Shown piece after piece: positions 42,691-51,754 of a DNA stretch of 64,000 bases. The stretch covers positions 62,001 through 126,000 of the forward strand of contig NZ_JTDL01000082.1 in NCBI RefSeq assembly GCF_000802235.1. Direction: 5' to 3'. The position numbers and the translations under genes were made by a program. The notes beneath the pieces are model-generated. The model was not told the DNA's origin, searched no databases, and saw only the letters and a list, made by a program, of their open reading frames with translations. The first letter of the stretch is position 1, and each line of letters starts with the position of its first letter. The stretch is from Sinomonas humi. GTDB lineage: Bacteria > Actinomycetota > Actinomycetes > Actinomycetales > Micrococcaceae.

Positions 42691-45210
42691 ATGGACCGCG
42701 GGAGCCTGCGCATCTTCCTCGGCGCCGCGCCGGGCGTCGGGAAGACCTACGCGATGCTCGAGGAGGCCCACCACCTCGTCGCGGGCGGGACCGACGTCGT
42801 CGTCGGCGTGGTCATGGACCATGGGCGGGCCCAGACCGCCGCGCTGGTCCGAGGACTTGAGGCCGTGCCGCTGCGCGTCGTCGAGTACCGCGGCACGAAG
42901 CTCCCGGAGATGGACGTCGATGCCGTCCTGGCCCGCAAGCCCCACACCGCGCTGGTCGACGAGTACGCCCATACCAACGCTCCTGGCAGCCGCCATGCCA
43001 AGCGCTGGGAGGACGTCGACGAGCTCCTAGAAGCCGGCATCAACGTGCTGACGACGGTCAACGTCCAGCACCTTGCTTCCCTCAACGACGTCGTCGAGGC
43101 CATTACCGGCACCCGGCAGCAAGAGGTGATTCCAGACGCGATTGTGCGCAAGGCGGATCAGATCGAACTCGTCGACATCCCGCCTGAACTGTTGCGCCAG
43201 CGGCTCAGCTCCGGCCTCGTGTACGCACCGGACAAGATCGATGCCGCGCTCGCCAACTACTTCCGGCTCGGCAACCTCTCGGCCCTTCGGGAAATCGCGC
43301 TCATCTGGCTCGCCGACCGGGTCGAGGAGGGGCTTGCCGAGTACCGGAAGCGTCACCGCATCGACGAGACGTGGCCTGCTCGCGAACGTGTCGTCGTTGC
43401 CCTCACGGGAGGACCCGAGGGCGAGGCGCTCGTCCGCCGGGCCGCGCGCATCCTCTCGCGCGTGAGCGGCGGCGACCTCCTCGCGGTCCACGTCCGCACC
43501 CCCGACGGCCTAGCTGAGGGCTCGGAGCAGTCCCTTGCCGCGCAGCGTCGGCTCGTCGAGGACCTTGGTGGCAGCTACCACCAGCTCGCGGGCGACGACA
43601 TCGCATCGACGCTGCTCGATTTTGCGCGCAGTGTCAACGCCACGCAGATCGTCGTGGGCGTCTCCCGGCACACTCGCCTCCAGCAGTTCCTCGGGCGCGG
43701 AGGGGTGGGGAGCGCCGTCGTGCGCGACTCGGGCGAGATCGACGTCCACATGGTGACCCACCCGCTCGCCGGCCGCGGGCCCCGCCTCAGGCTCACGCCA
43801 TTGCTTGGGCGCACCCGGGCAATCACGGGGTACATCCTCGCGTTCGTCGTCCCGATCCTGATGACAGCGGCGCTCCTGCCGTTCCCCCAGCTCAACCTCA
43901 CGACGCACGTGCTCGCCCACCTGTGCGCCGTCGTCCTCGTCGCCTTCGTCGGCGGGCTGTGGCCCGCAGTCGTCGCCGCGGTCTTCGACTCGCTCCTGCT
44001 CAACTACTTCGTCACCCCACCCGTCGGCACCCTCACGATCGACGATCCGCAGAACTTCTTCGCCCTGGTGGCGTTCATCGCCGTCGCGGTCGCGTTCTCC
44101 CTCGTCGTCGGGGTGTCTTCGCGCCGATCCAGGGACGCGGTGGCGGCCCGTGCAGAGGCGAGCACGCTGAGTGAACTGGCCAGTGGCTCGCTCGCCCGAG
44201 ACCAGAACGCGGACGAGTTCCTCGAACAGCTCCGAGCGGAATTCCAACTGGACGCCGTCAGTCTGCTTGCCGACATCGACGGCACCTGGAAAGTGCGGGC
44301 CAGCGCCGGCACCGACGCGCCCGCGAGCCTGGAAGAAGCCGACGGTGCGGACCCCTTGGACGGCGAGCAGACCCTCGCCTGGACTGGACGGCCCCTCAGT
44401 GGGCGCGAACGCCGGCTCCTCTCCGCGTTCGAAGCCCACCTCACCGCGCTCCTCGAGCGCCAGCAGCTCTCGCTCAGCCTCCGAGAGACGGTCCGGCTCG
44501 GCGAAGCCAACCGCATTCGGACCTCCATCCTGAGGGCCGTCTCCCACGACCTGCGGACGCCGCTCGCGGGCATCCGCCTCGCGGTCACGGCACTCAAGCG
44601 GCAGCGGGGAAAGACGACTCCCGAGGAGCAGGAAGAGATGCTCGACACTATTGACGCCTACTCGAACCGCCTGGACAACCTCGTCGCCAATCTCCTCGAC
44701 ATGTCCCGCATAGACAGCGCGAGCGTGTCGGTCCTGCACGAGCCGGTCACGTGGCTCGACGTCGTCTCCGAGGTTCTCTCCGAACTGGCGCCGGACGCGG
44801 TCCGCGTCGATCTCGCCCCGAATCTGCCGGCGCTCGACGGCGACCGCGGCCTCCTCGTGCGGGCGCTCGCCAACATCGTCGAGAACGCGGTCAAGTATGC
44901 GCCGAACAGCGACATTGTCATCGTCGCGACGACCGGCGGCCTGCTCGCCCCCAGCGTTGCAGACCGGCCCGTGAGCGAGCTCCGCGTCATCGACCACGGC
45001 AGCGGAGTGCCGGCCGAACGCGTCATGGCCATGTTCCAACCGTTCCAGCGTCTGGGCGATGAGGAGACCGGCCCCGGTATCGGCCTCGGCCTCGCGGTTG
45101 CGAAGGGCTTCATCGAAGCGATGGGAGGCGAACTCGGGGCCGAACCAACGCCGGGCGGAGGCCTGAGCATGATCATCCGCATGCCTCTGTACGCTGGGCC
45201 GCGGGACTAG
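42691..45210 (+). CDS. kdpD: Osmosensitive K+ sensor histidine kinase KdpD
   Basis: 839 aa, complete. The N-terminal KdpD domain has Walker A GAAPGVGKTYAML and NVQHLASLNDVV; a USP-like domain follows (about 225-350), then four clustered helices (about 375-480, DUF4118) and a GAF-like region. HisKA carries His619 in RAVSHDLRTPLAG, and the ATPase domain has NIVENAVKYAP and GPGIGLGLAV. It senses low K+/turgor and phosphorylates KdpE. It lies 44 bp after kdpC, so structural and regulatory genes are probably co-transcribed. Confidence 0.96.
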   Translation: MDRGSLRIFLGAAPGVGKTYAMLEEAHHLVAGGTDVVVGVVMDHGRAQTAALVRGLEAVPLRVVEYRGTKLPEMDVDAVLARKPHTALVDEYAHTNAPGSRHAKRWEDVDELLEAGINVLTTVNVQHLASLNDVVEAITGTRQQEVIPDAIVRKADQIELVDIPPELLRQRLSSGLVYAPDKIDAALANYFRLGNLSALREIALIWLADRVEEGLAEYRKRHRIDETWPARERVVVALTGGPEGEALVRRAARILSRVSGGDLLAVHVRTPDGLAEGSEQSLAAQRRLVEDLGGSYHQLAGDDIASTLLDFARSVNATQIVVGVSRHTRLQQFLGRGGVGSAVVRDSGEIDVHMVTHPLAGRGPRLRLTPLLGRTRAITGYILAFVVPILMTAALLPFPQLNLTTHVLAHLCAVVLVAFVGGLWPAVVAAVFDSLLLNYFVTPPVGTLTIDDPQNFFALVAFIAVAVAFSLVVGVSSRRSRDAVAARAEASTLSELASGSLARDQNADEFLEQLRAEFQLDAVSLLADIDGTWKVRASAGTDAPASLEEADGADPLDGEQTLAWTGRPLSGRERRLLSAFEAHLTALLERQQLSLSLRETVRLGEANRIRTSILRAVSHDLRTPLAGIRLAVTALKRQRGKTTPEEQEEMLDTIDAYSNRLDNLVANLLDMSRIDSASVSVLHEPVTWLDVVSEVLSELAPDAVRVDLAPNLPALDGDRGLLVRALANIVENAVKYAPNSDIVIVATTGGLLAPSVADRPVSELRVIDHGSGVPAERVMAMFQPFQRLGDEETGPGIGLGLAVAKGFIEAMGGELGAEPTPGGGLSMIIRMPLYAGPRD

Positions 45211-45221
45211 GAAAGGCGACG

Positions 45222-45899
45222 ATGAAGCGCGTACTCGTGGTAGACGACGAGCCACAGCTCCTGCGTGCGCTTCAGATCAACCTCAGGGCAGAAGGCTACG
45301 CGGTCACTGTCGCCGGCAGCGGAAGAGAAGCGTTGCGGCTGGCCGCCTCGGCACCCCCCGATGTGCTCGTCCTCGACCTCGGTCTTCCCGACCTAGACGG
45401 CGCCGAGGTGATCCGTGGAATCCGGGGGTGGTCTGATCTGCCGATTGTCGTGCTCTCGGCCCGCCATGGCTCGACCGACAAAGTGGAGGCGCTCGACGCC
45501 GGCGCGGACGACTACGTGACCAAGCCCTTCGGTCTCGACGAACTGCTCGCCCGCCTGCGCGCCGTCGAACGCCGCTCCGCCCACGCCCCCGCTGACGGGT
45601 TCATCGACGCCGGTGATCTCGTCATCGATCTGGGGGCCGCCACTGTCACGCGACAGGGCGAGCGCGTCCACCTCACGCCGCGAGAATGGGGCGTCCTTCA
45701 GATGCTAGTTGCCAATCGCGGAAAGCTCGTCACACAACGGCAGCTTCTCCAGACTGTCTGGGGCCCAGCCTACGGAGAGGAGACCCAGTATCTCCGGGTC
45801 TACATGGCGCAGCTGCGGAGGAAGCTCGAAGCCGACCCCGCAAAGCCCCGTCATCTCATCACCGAAGCCGGCCGCGGGTACCGCTTCGATACCACCTGA
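45222..45899 (+). CDS. kdpE: Response regulator KdpE
   Basis: 225 aa OmpR-type regulator. The receiver has the acidic pair VVDDE, phospho-acceptor Asp52 (VLVLDLGLPDLDG) and Lys in DDYVTKPFG. The C-terminal winged helix includes HLTPREWGVLQMLVANRGKL and YLRVYMAQLRRKLE. It starts 11 bp after kdpD. Confidence 0.96.
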   Translation: MKRVLVVDDEPQLLRALQINLRAEGYAVTVAGSGREALRLAASAPPDVLVLDLGLPDLDGAEVIRGIRGWSDLPIVVLSARHGSTDKVEALDAGADDYVTKPFGLDELLARLRAVERRSAHAPADGFIDAGDLVIDLGAATVTRQGERVHLTPREWGVLQMLVANRGKLVTQRQLLQTVWGPAYGEETQYLRVYMAQLRRKLEADPAKPRHLITEAGRGYRFDTT

Positions 45900-46042
45900 G
45901 CTGCGGCAGAGCGGGACTGCCAGTTAATCGTTCGTAAGGGTTCCATAAAAGCCCCGTCATGCTCCCGAGCAGGCGGGTTATCGTCACAGCGATCGCAGCA
46001 TTTGCAGGACGAGTTGCAGGACAACGACAAGGAAGAGCTCCG

Positions 46043-48019
46043 ATGACAACCTTGAGTCGCCCTCCCGCCGAGCCGACATCGGGCAAGACCAGGCCGAGTC
46101 ATTCGCTCCGCGCCTGGTTGCTGCACGACCTGCACGAGACTCAGGCTCTCCACCAGGGCCCTCACGCCATACCTCGGGGCCATGAGAAGAAGCACGCGTG
46201 GTGGCAGGTGATGTGCCTGACCGGCGTCGACTACTTCTCTTCACTCGGATACGCACCGGCAATCGCCGTCGTCGCGGCCGGCGTCGTCTCCCCTCTCGCG
46301 ACCCTCGTGCTCGTGGTCGTGACCCTCTTCGGCGCACTCCCTGTCTACAGACGGGTCTCGGTCGAGAGCCATAGCGGCTCCGGATCGATCGCGATGCTCG
46401 AGCGCCTGCTGCCGCGCTGGGGCGGCAAGTTCTTCGTGCTGGCCCTCCTCGGCTTCGCCGCCACGGACTTCATGATCACGATGACGCTCTCGGGTGCCGA
46501 CGCCGCGGCGCACCTGATCGCCAACCCGCTGATGCCGGGGTGGCTTCAGGGGCAGAACATCGGCGTCACCCTCTTCCTGCTTGCGCTCCTCGCCGCCGTC
46601 TTCCTGCGGGGTTTCAAGGAAGCCATCGGTGTCGCCGTCGTCCTCGTCGGCTTCTACCTCTTCCTCAACGCGATCCTCGTGGTCGTCACCCTCGGTGACG
46701 CCCTCTCCCATCCGATCAAGGTGAACGACTGGTGGCAGGCCCTGACCACCTCCCACGGAAACCCTGCCGCGGTGATCGGCATCGCGCTCCTCGTCTTTCC
46801 AAAACTCGCGCTCGGCATGTCCGGCTTCGAAACGGGGGTCGCGGTGATGCCCCAGATCCGCGGCGACGCGAGCGATACCGAGGAGCATCCTGCCGGGCGG
46901 ATCAGGGGCACGAAGCGACTGCTCACGGTCGCCGCCCTCATCATGAGCACCTTCCTCGTCACAAGCAGCTTCACGTCGGTCGTCCTGATCCCCCAGAAGG
47001 AGTTCCAGCCGGGCGGAGCCGCCGACGGTCGCGCACTCGCGCTCCTCGCCCACCAGTACCTCGGCGTCGCCTTCGGAACCGCTTATGACCTCAGCACCAT
47101 AGCGATCCTGTGGTTCGCGGGAGCCTCTGCAATGGCAGGTCTGCTGAACCTCGTTCCCCGCTACCTTCCCCGCTACGGAATGGCGCCCCAGTGGACCAAG
47201 GCCACCCGGCCGCTCGTGCTCGTCTTCACTGCGATCGGGTTCCTCATCACCCTGATCTTCGCGGCAAACGTCGACGCTCAAGGCGGCGCCTATGCCACCG
47301 GCGTCCTGGTCCTCATGACCTCCGCCGCCGTCGCCGTCACGCTTTCGGCTCGGCGCCGACAGCAGCGAAAGGCCACGATCGGCTTCGGGATCGTCGCCGC
47401 AGTCTTCGTCTACACGACTTTGACCAACATGGTCGAGCGCCCCGAGGGCATCCAGATCGCCGTCATCTTCATCGCAGCCATTATCGTGATCTCATTCATC
47501 TCCCGGGCACGGAGGTCCTTCGAGCTCCATGCGACGAGCATCCACTTCGACGAGAAGGCCATCGAGTTCGTCGCCGAGGCGGACTCGGGGCCGCTGCAGA
47601 TCATCGCGCACGAACCGCTCAGGCTCACTGGCGATGCGTACCGCCACAAGCTGCAGACGGTCAGCGAAGTGAGCCACCTGCCGCTCGGGGATGACGTCCT
47701 CTTCCTCGAAGTGATCGTCGACGATTCCTCGGACTTCGAAACGGAATTGGAGGTGCACGGCATCATGCGCCATGGGTTCCGCATCCTTGAGGTCCACGGG
47801 CCTGTCGTCCCCAACACGATCGCCTCAGTCCTGCTGCACATCAGGGACGTCACCGGCCTCATGCCGCACATCTACTTCCGCTGGACCGAAGGCAACCCTG
47901 TCCGGAATCTGCTGCGCTTCATGTTCTTCGGGGAAGGCGAAATCGCACCCGTCACGCGGGAAGTGCTGCGTCAAGCAGTCCCCGACATCACCCAACGGCC
48001 TTGGGTCCACGTCGGTTAG
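46043..48019 (+). CDS. APC-superfamily permease with large C-terminal cytosolic region
   Basis: 658 aa. About 12 hydrophobic helices between residues 50 and 490 ([20 protein letters not shown] is the first), then a soluble C-terminus of about 170 residues ([16 protein letters not shown] ... [20 protein letters not shown]). ATG at 46043 follows AAGGAAGAG. The family includes amino-acid carriers and K+ importers such as KimA; its place directly after kdpE, on the same strand, makes a cation or osmotic role plausible but unproven. Confidence 0.8.
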   Translation: MTTLSRPPAEPTSGKTRPSHSLRAWLLHDLHETQALHQGPHAIPRGHEKKHAWWQVMCLTGVDYFSSLGYAPAIAVVAAGVVSPLATLVLVVVTLFGALPVYRRVSVESHSGSGSIAMLERLLPRWGGKFFVLALLGFAATDFMITMTLSGADAAAHLIANPLMPGWLQGQNIGVTLFLLALLAAVFLRGFKEAIGVAVVLVGFYLFLNAILVVVTLGDALSHPIKVNDWWQALTTSHGNPAAVIGIALLVFPKLALGMSGFETGVAVMPQIRGDASDTEEHPAGRIRGTKRLLTVAALIMSTFLVTSSFTSVVLIPQKEFQPGGAADGRALALLAHQYLGVAFGTAYDLSTIAILWFAGASAMAGLLNLVPRYLPRYGMAPQWTKATRPLVLVFTAIGFLITLIFAANVDAQGGAYATGVLVLMTSAAVAVTLSARRRQQRKATIGFGIVAAVFVYTTLTNMVERPEGIQIAVIFIAAIIVISFISRARRSFELHATSIHFDEKAIEFVAEADSGPLQIIAHEPLRLTGDAYRHKLQTVSEVSHLPLGDDVLFLEVIVDDSSDFETELEVHGIMRHGFRILEVHGPVVPNTIASVLLHIRDVTGLMPHIYFRWTEGNPVRNLLRFMFFGEGEIAPVTREVLRQAVPDITQRPWVHVG

Positions 48020-48031
48020 GGAGCCGACGCT

Positions 48032-48376
48032 TCACTCCCGTTCCTCAAGCCCAGCCGCGAGTCGGGCAGCGTCCTCAAGGGAGCCCGGCGGGAACCGACG
48101 GAAGGCTTCGTCGGCCTTCTCTCTGCTGATACCGCTGGCGAGGATGCGCACTTCCTCTGCCTCGTCGTCGTCCACATTGGCGCAGGCGAGGATCTGGCCT
48201 TCCTTGGCGGAGAACATGACCCACCACTCCTCGCCGTCGGTGTCCTTGAAGAGATAACCGTCGCGGCCTCGAAGGAGGTCGCCTTCGACCGCGTCGTCGG
48301 CTCCCGGGGAGGAAGCAGGCAGGGCCTCGTAGTGCACGGGCGGCCGGCGCCGATCGTTCAATCCGTGGAACTTCAT
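48032..48376 (-). CDS. Small acidic hypothetical protein
   Basis: 114 aa with no membrane segment. The core DGYLFKDTDGEEWWVMFSAKEGQ, then ACANVDDDEAEEVRILASGI, looks like a compact beta domain followed by the helix SREKADEAFRRFPPGS. Highly acidic. No family recognised. Convergent with the permease. Confidence 0.65.
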   Translation of the reverse strand: MKFHGLNDRRRPPVHYEALPASSPGADDAVEGDLLRGRDGYLFKDTDGEEWWVMFSAKEGQILACANVDDDEAEEVRILASGISREKADEAFRRFPPGSLEDAARLAAGLEERE

Positions 48377-48515
48377 CGCCTTGTTCTCCAGCAGTCGGTG
48401 GCCGTGGCAGGGCCCTGCCTAGGTGAAGTGTCGTGCTGGCCGCACCTCGCGTACAGAGGCGACCGCGTAAAGGCTTCGTCAGGATCCGCAGCCACGTAGA
48501 CGAGAGCGAGAAGAA

Positions 48516-48541
48516 GGAATACTTGATCCCCTGAAACCGTT
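48516..48541 (+). promoter_or_regulatory. Sigma-R/SigH-type promoter of mycoredoxin gene
   Basis: GGAAT (48516-48520), exactly 18 bp, then GTT (48539-48541), matching the thiol-stress ECF sigma consensus GGAAT-N18-GTT. It lies 40 bp upstream of the ATG, with GAGGAG as ribosome-binding site between. Confidence 0.7.
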
Positions 48542-48580
48542 CTGCGATACGGAAGACCCAACCGCTCGAGGAGTACACCC

Positions 48581-48841
48581 ATGACCGACTTCACCCCTTC
48601 CGACGGCACGATCACGATGTTCTCGACCGCATGGTGCGGTTACTGCAACCGCCTCAAGAAGCAGCTCGACGCCCAGGGCATCGGCTATACGGAGGTCAAC
48701 ATCGAAGAGGTCGAGGGCACGGCTGAGCTCGTCGAGCAGCTCAACGGCGGAAACCGCACCGTCCCGACCGTTATCTACCCGGACGGCACCGCTGCGACGA
48801 ACCCCTCGGCCGCGCAGGTGAAGGAGAAGCTCGGGGTCTGA
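48581..48841 (+). CDS. mrx1: Mycoredoxin (glutaredoxin-like)
   Basis: 86 aa glutaredoxin fold that reduces mycothiol mixed disulfides. Active site WCGYC (Cys19, Cys22) after [20 protein letters not shown] is the cis-Pro loop. Length and the CGYC motif are typical of actinobacterial Mrx1. A GGAAT-N18-GTT promoter upstream points to control by a SigR/SigH-type factor, and the mycothiol-dependent dehydrogenase follows 98 bp later. Confidence 0.93.
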   Translation: MTDFTPSDGTITMFSTAWCGYCNRLKKQLDAQGIGYTEVNIEEVEGTAELVEQLNGGNRTVPTVIYPDGTAATNPSAAQVKEKLGV

Positions 48842-48939
48842 CCGCCCTGAGTGATTTACGTCACCTCTGGTGGCTCCCCGTAGGATGGCAAGGCCATCAT
48901 GGCACCGTCATCTGTCGGGGAACCACCGGAGGTTTTTTC

Positions 48940-50034
48940 ATGGCCCAGACCGTTCACGAAGTGAAGGCCGTCGTCGTCCGCGAGAAGGGCGGGCCGGCAA
49001 CTATAGAGACGATTCTGGTCCCCGATCCGGGGCCGGGCGAGGCACTGGTGGACGTTCTCACGTGCGGCGTCTGCCACACGGACCTGCATTACAAGCTCGG
49101 CGGCATCGGCGACGATTACCCCTACCTCCTTGGCCACGAGTCGACGGCCATAGTGAGCGCCGTCGGTGAGGACGTCACTGATCTCAAGCCCGGCGATCGC
49201 GTCATCCTGAACTGGCGCGCGGTGTGCGGCGAATGCCGCGCCTGCAGGAAGGGCCAGCCGCAGTATTGCTTCGCGACCCACAACGCCACCCAGAAGATGA
49301 CCCTCCAGGATGGGACGCCGCTCTCCCCCGCCCTCGGCATCGGCTCCTTCGCCGAGAAGACGCTCGTAGCGGCGGGCCAGTGCACCAAGATCGACGACGA
49401 CGTCGACCCCGCCGCGGTTGGGCTGCTCGGCTGCGGCATCATGGCCGGCATCGGCGCGGCCATCAACACGGGGGCAGTCCAGCGCGGTGAGTCTGTCGCC
49501 GTCATCGGCTGCGGCGGCGTGGGCTGCGCGGCGATCGCGGGGGCCAAGCTCGCGGGGGCGACGACGATCATCGCCGTCGACCTCGATCCCGCCAAGGTCG
49601 AAACCGCCAAGAAGCTCGGGGCGACCCACGGCGTCGTCTCGCGCGACCATGACCCTGTCGAGGCGATCCGGGCGCTCACGAACGGCTTCGGTGCCGATGT
49701 CGTCATTGATGCTGTCGGCCGGCCGGAGACCTACAAGCAGGCGTTCTACGCCCGCGACCTCGCTGGGCGAGTGGTGCTCGTCGGCGTCCCGACCCCCGAC
49801 ATGAAGCTCGAGCTGCCCCTGCTCGACGTCTTCGGGCGGGGCGGCTCGCTCAAGTCCTCGTGGTACGGCGACTGCCTGCCGAGCCGGGACTTCCCCATGC
49901 TCGTGGACCAGTACAAGCTCGGCCGCCTTCCGCTCGATGCGTTCGTCACCGAGCGCATCGGTCTGGGCGACGTCGAGGCCGCGTTCGAGAAGATGCACCG
50001 CGGCGAGGTGCTCCGCTCGGTGGTGGAGGTCTGA
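48940..50034 (+). CDS. S-(hydroxymethyl)mycothiol dehydrogenase
   Basis: 364 aa zinc-dependent class III alcohol-dehydrogenase-type enzyme that oxidises the formaldehyde-mycothiol adduct. Catalytic zinc ligands in [11 protein letters not shown] and LLGHEST, structural zinc in [18 protein letters not shown]-binding [20 protein letters not shown] followed by the acidic VDLDPAKVE. The EV C-terminus is complete. Its stop overlaps the MBL gene start (TGATG), so the two are coupled. Confidence 0.95.
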   Translation: MAQTVHEVKAVVVREKGGPATIETILVPDPGPGEALVDVLTCGVCHTDLHYKLGGIGDDYPYLLGHESTAIVSAVGEDVTDLKPGDRVILNWRAVCGECRACRKGQPQYCFATHNATQKMTLQDGTPLSPALGIGSFAEKTLVAAGQCTKIDDDVDPAAVGLLGCGIMAGIGAAINTGAVQRGESVAVIGCGGVGCAAIAGAKLAGATTIIAVDLDPAKVETAKKLGATHGVVSRDHDPVEAIRALTNGFGADVVIDAVGRPETYKQAFYARDLAGRVVLVGVPTPDMKLELPLLDVFGRGGSLKSSWYGDCLPSRDFPMLVDQYKLGRLPLDAFVTERIGLGDVEAAFEKMHRGEVLRSVVEV

Positions 50035-50663
50035 TGAGCGTCCGCATCGAGCGCCTCGTCACCTCGGGGACGTTCTCCCTCGACGGCGGCACGTGGGAGG
50101 TCGAGAACAACGTGTGGATCGTCGGCGACGATGAGCGCGTCGTCGTCATCGACCCCGCGCACGACGCCGCCCAGGTCGCCGAAGCGGTGGGCGGGCGAAC
50201 CGTCGCCGCGGTTCTCCTCACCCACGGCCATGACGACCACATCCGGCATGCGCGGGATTTCGCCTCGCGGGTCGGCGCGCCCGTTCACCTCCACCCCGCA
50301 GACCAAATGCTATGGGAGGCCGTCTACCCGGACAGCCGCCCCGACTCCGACATCTCAGACGGTCAACGCTTCGAGATCGGGGGCGCCGAGCTCGTGGCCC
50401 TGCACACGCCGGGCCACTCGCCCGGCTCGGTGAGCTTCCATGCCCCGGCCCTCGGCACGGTCTTCACCGGCGACACGCTCTTCCAGGGCGGGCCCGGCGC
50501 CACCGGACGCTCGTTCAGCGACTTCCCGACCATCGTCAACTCGATCCGGGAGCGCCTCCTCACCCTCCCGCCGGAGACCGCAGTGAACACGGGTCACGGT
50601 GACTCCACCTCAATCGGCGCAGAGGCTCCTCACCTGCAGGAGTGGATCAACCGAGGCCACTGA
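50034..50663 (+). CDS. MBL-fold hydrolase coupled to mycothiol-dependent dehydrogenase
   Basis: 209 aa metallo-beta-lactamase fold with LLTHGHDDHIRHA, HTPGHSPGSVSF, FTGDTLFQGGPGATGR and NTGHGD metal ligands, glyoxalase-II-like. It starts within the dehydrogenase stop. Known pairing: this gene commonly follows the mycothiol formaldehyde dehydrogenase and is presumed to hydrolyse S-formylmycothiol to formate and mycothiol. Confidence 0.93.
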   Translation: MSVRIERLVTSGTFSLDGGTWEVENNVWIVGDDERVVVIDPAHDAAQVAEAVGGRTVAAVLLTHGHDDHIRHARDFASRVGAPVHLHPADQMLWEAVYPDSRPDSDISDGQRFEIGGAELVALHTPGHSPGSVSFHAPALGTVFTGDTLFQGGPGATGRSFSDFPTIVNSIRERLLTLPPETAVNTGHGDSTSIGAEAPHLQEWINRGH

Positions 50664-50692
50664 CGGGCTGGCATCGACGGGTGGGACGCGGC

Positions 50693-51240
50693 TCAGACCG
50701 CGTTCCACCCGTTGTCGGAGGCGAGCACGACGCCGTTGATATTGCTGGCGTCCCGGCTGAGCAGGAACGTGATGCCTGCCGCGAGCTCTTCGGCCTCGGC
50801 AATCGGCGGAACGTTCGCCTGCATGAGCGGACCGAGCACCTCCGTTGCGAGCTCCGAGGCAAACTCAGCATGGATATTCGTCCGAGTTCCTCCGGGCGCC
50901 ACGGCATTGACCCGGATCCCCTTCCGCGCGTACATGACAGCTGAACTCCGGGTGAGCCCGATGACAGCGTGCTTCGAGGCCGTGTAGGCGGCTCCCGCCG
51001 CAGAACCCCGAAGGCCCGCCTCGGAGGAGACGTTCACGATCGAGCCCATCCCGGCCTCGAGCATGAGTGGTACGACGGCCCGCATGAGCCGCATCATCGA
51101 CGTGAGGTTTACCCCAAGCACACGGTCCCAGGTCGCGTCGTCGACCTCGTGCACCGGTTGGGAGAGCCGTTGCGCGGCCGATCCCTGACGCCGCGCCCGT
51201 GACGACAACCGTCTGGCAGCCCCCGCCTCGCCCTTCCCGT
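50693..51240 (-). pseudogene. SDR oxidoreductase with internal deletion
   Basis: The start CQTVVVTGAASGIGRATA is in one frame. The rest (PVHEVDDATWDRVLGVNLTS, AYTASKHAVIGLTRSSAVMY, NAVAPGGTRTNIHAEF, FLLSRDASNINGVVLASDNG) is in another and runs to a TGA at 50693. The junction near 51160-51170 removes roughly 75-80 residues between the cofactor motif and the NNAG-strand region and breaks the frame. No start codon with ribosome-binding site is seen; the upper limit is approximate. Confidence 0.8.
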
Positions 51241-51243
51241 GCG

Positions 51244-51257
51244 GGGACCAAAGCCCC
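51244..51257. promoter_or_regulatory. DosR-like palindrome upstream of DUF326-ppsA
   Basis: GGGACCAAAGCCCC matches 12 of 14 core positions of the mycobacterial DosR motif GGGACTWWAGTCCC. It lies 81 bp before the DUF326 ATG. No search statistics; candidate only. Confidence 0.4.
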
Positions 51258-51337
51258 TTCACCCGGCTCCGGCGCGCTTCGAGAATCGACGGCAAGGGAC
51301 GACGCCGCCGCCCCGCTATGTCCCAAAGGAGCCTTTC

Positions 51338-51754
51338 ATGTCCCCCTCCCGCCAGGCCCTCGTCGTCCACCCCGCTGCACCCGATATGGATGAGGAACAG
51401 CGAGCTGCGCTCGGGGCCTGCATTGATGCAGCGTTGGCGTGCACGCAGGCATGCATTTCGGGCGCCGACAGCTGTCTTGAGGAACCCGCCGTGGCGGAGC
51501 TCCGTTCGGTGATCAGATGGCAGCAGAACTGCGCGTCGGTCTGCACGGCTGCTGTCCAGATGCTCTCGCGGCTCGGATCCGACTTCGGCAGCATGCCGGA
51601 CTCGGTTGTGCGGATGATGTCAGAGGCCTGCGAACGGTGCGAAGAAGCTTGTCGCCCTGTCGCAGACTCGTATCTGCACTGCAGGATCACCGCCGACGCC
51701 TGCCAGGCTGTGCTCGAATCAGTCGCGGCTCTCATGGCCCGGAGCGAACGATGA
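51338..51754 (+). CDS. Cys-rich four-helix-bundle protein (DUF326, copper-binding type)
   Basis: 138 aa with 11 Cys at 28, 35, 39, 46, 65, 69, 98, 101, 105, 115 and 122, in the CxxxCxxxC helical spacing of DUF326 proteins, some of which store Cu(I). No signal peptide, so cytosolic. ATG with AAAGGAGCC upstream. Its TGA overlaps the ppsA ATG, coupling a metal-storage-like protein to PEP synthase. Confidence 0.85.
   Translation: MSPSRQALVVHPAAPDMDEEQRAALGACIDAALACTQACISGADSCLEEPAVAELRSVIRWQQNCASVCTAAVQMLSRLGSDFGSMPDSVVRMMSEACERCEEACRPVADSYLHCRITADACQAVLESVAALMARSER

Noticed and set aside
43510-45255. 581-codon minus-strand frame opposite kdpD
   Set aside because: Charged, repetitive composition and no family motif; KdpD on the plus strand is complete.
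45991-46040. Repeated TTGCAGGAC before the permease as a regulatory tandem
   Set aside because: Two imperfect 9-12 bp copies only; within chance for this composition.
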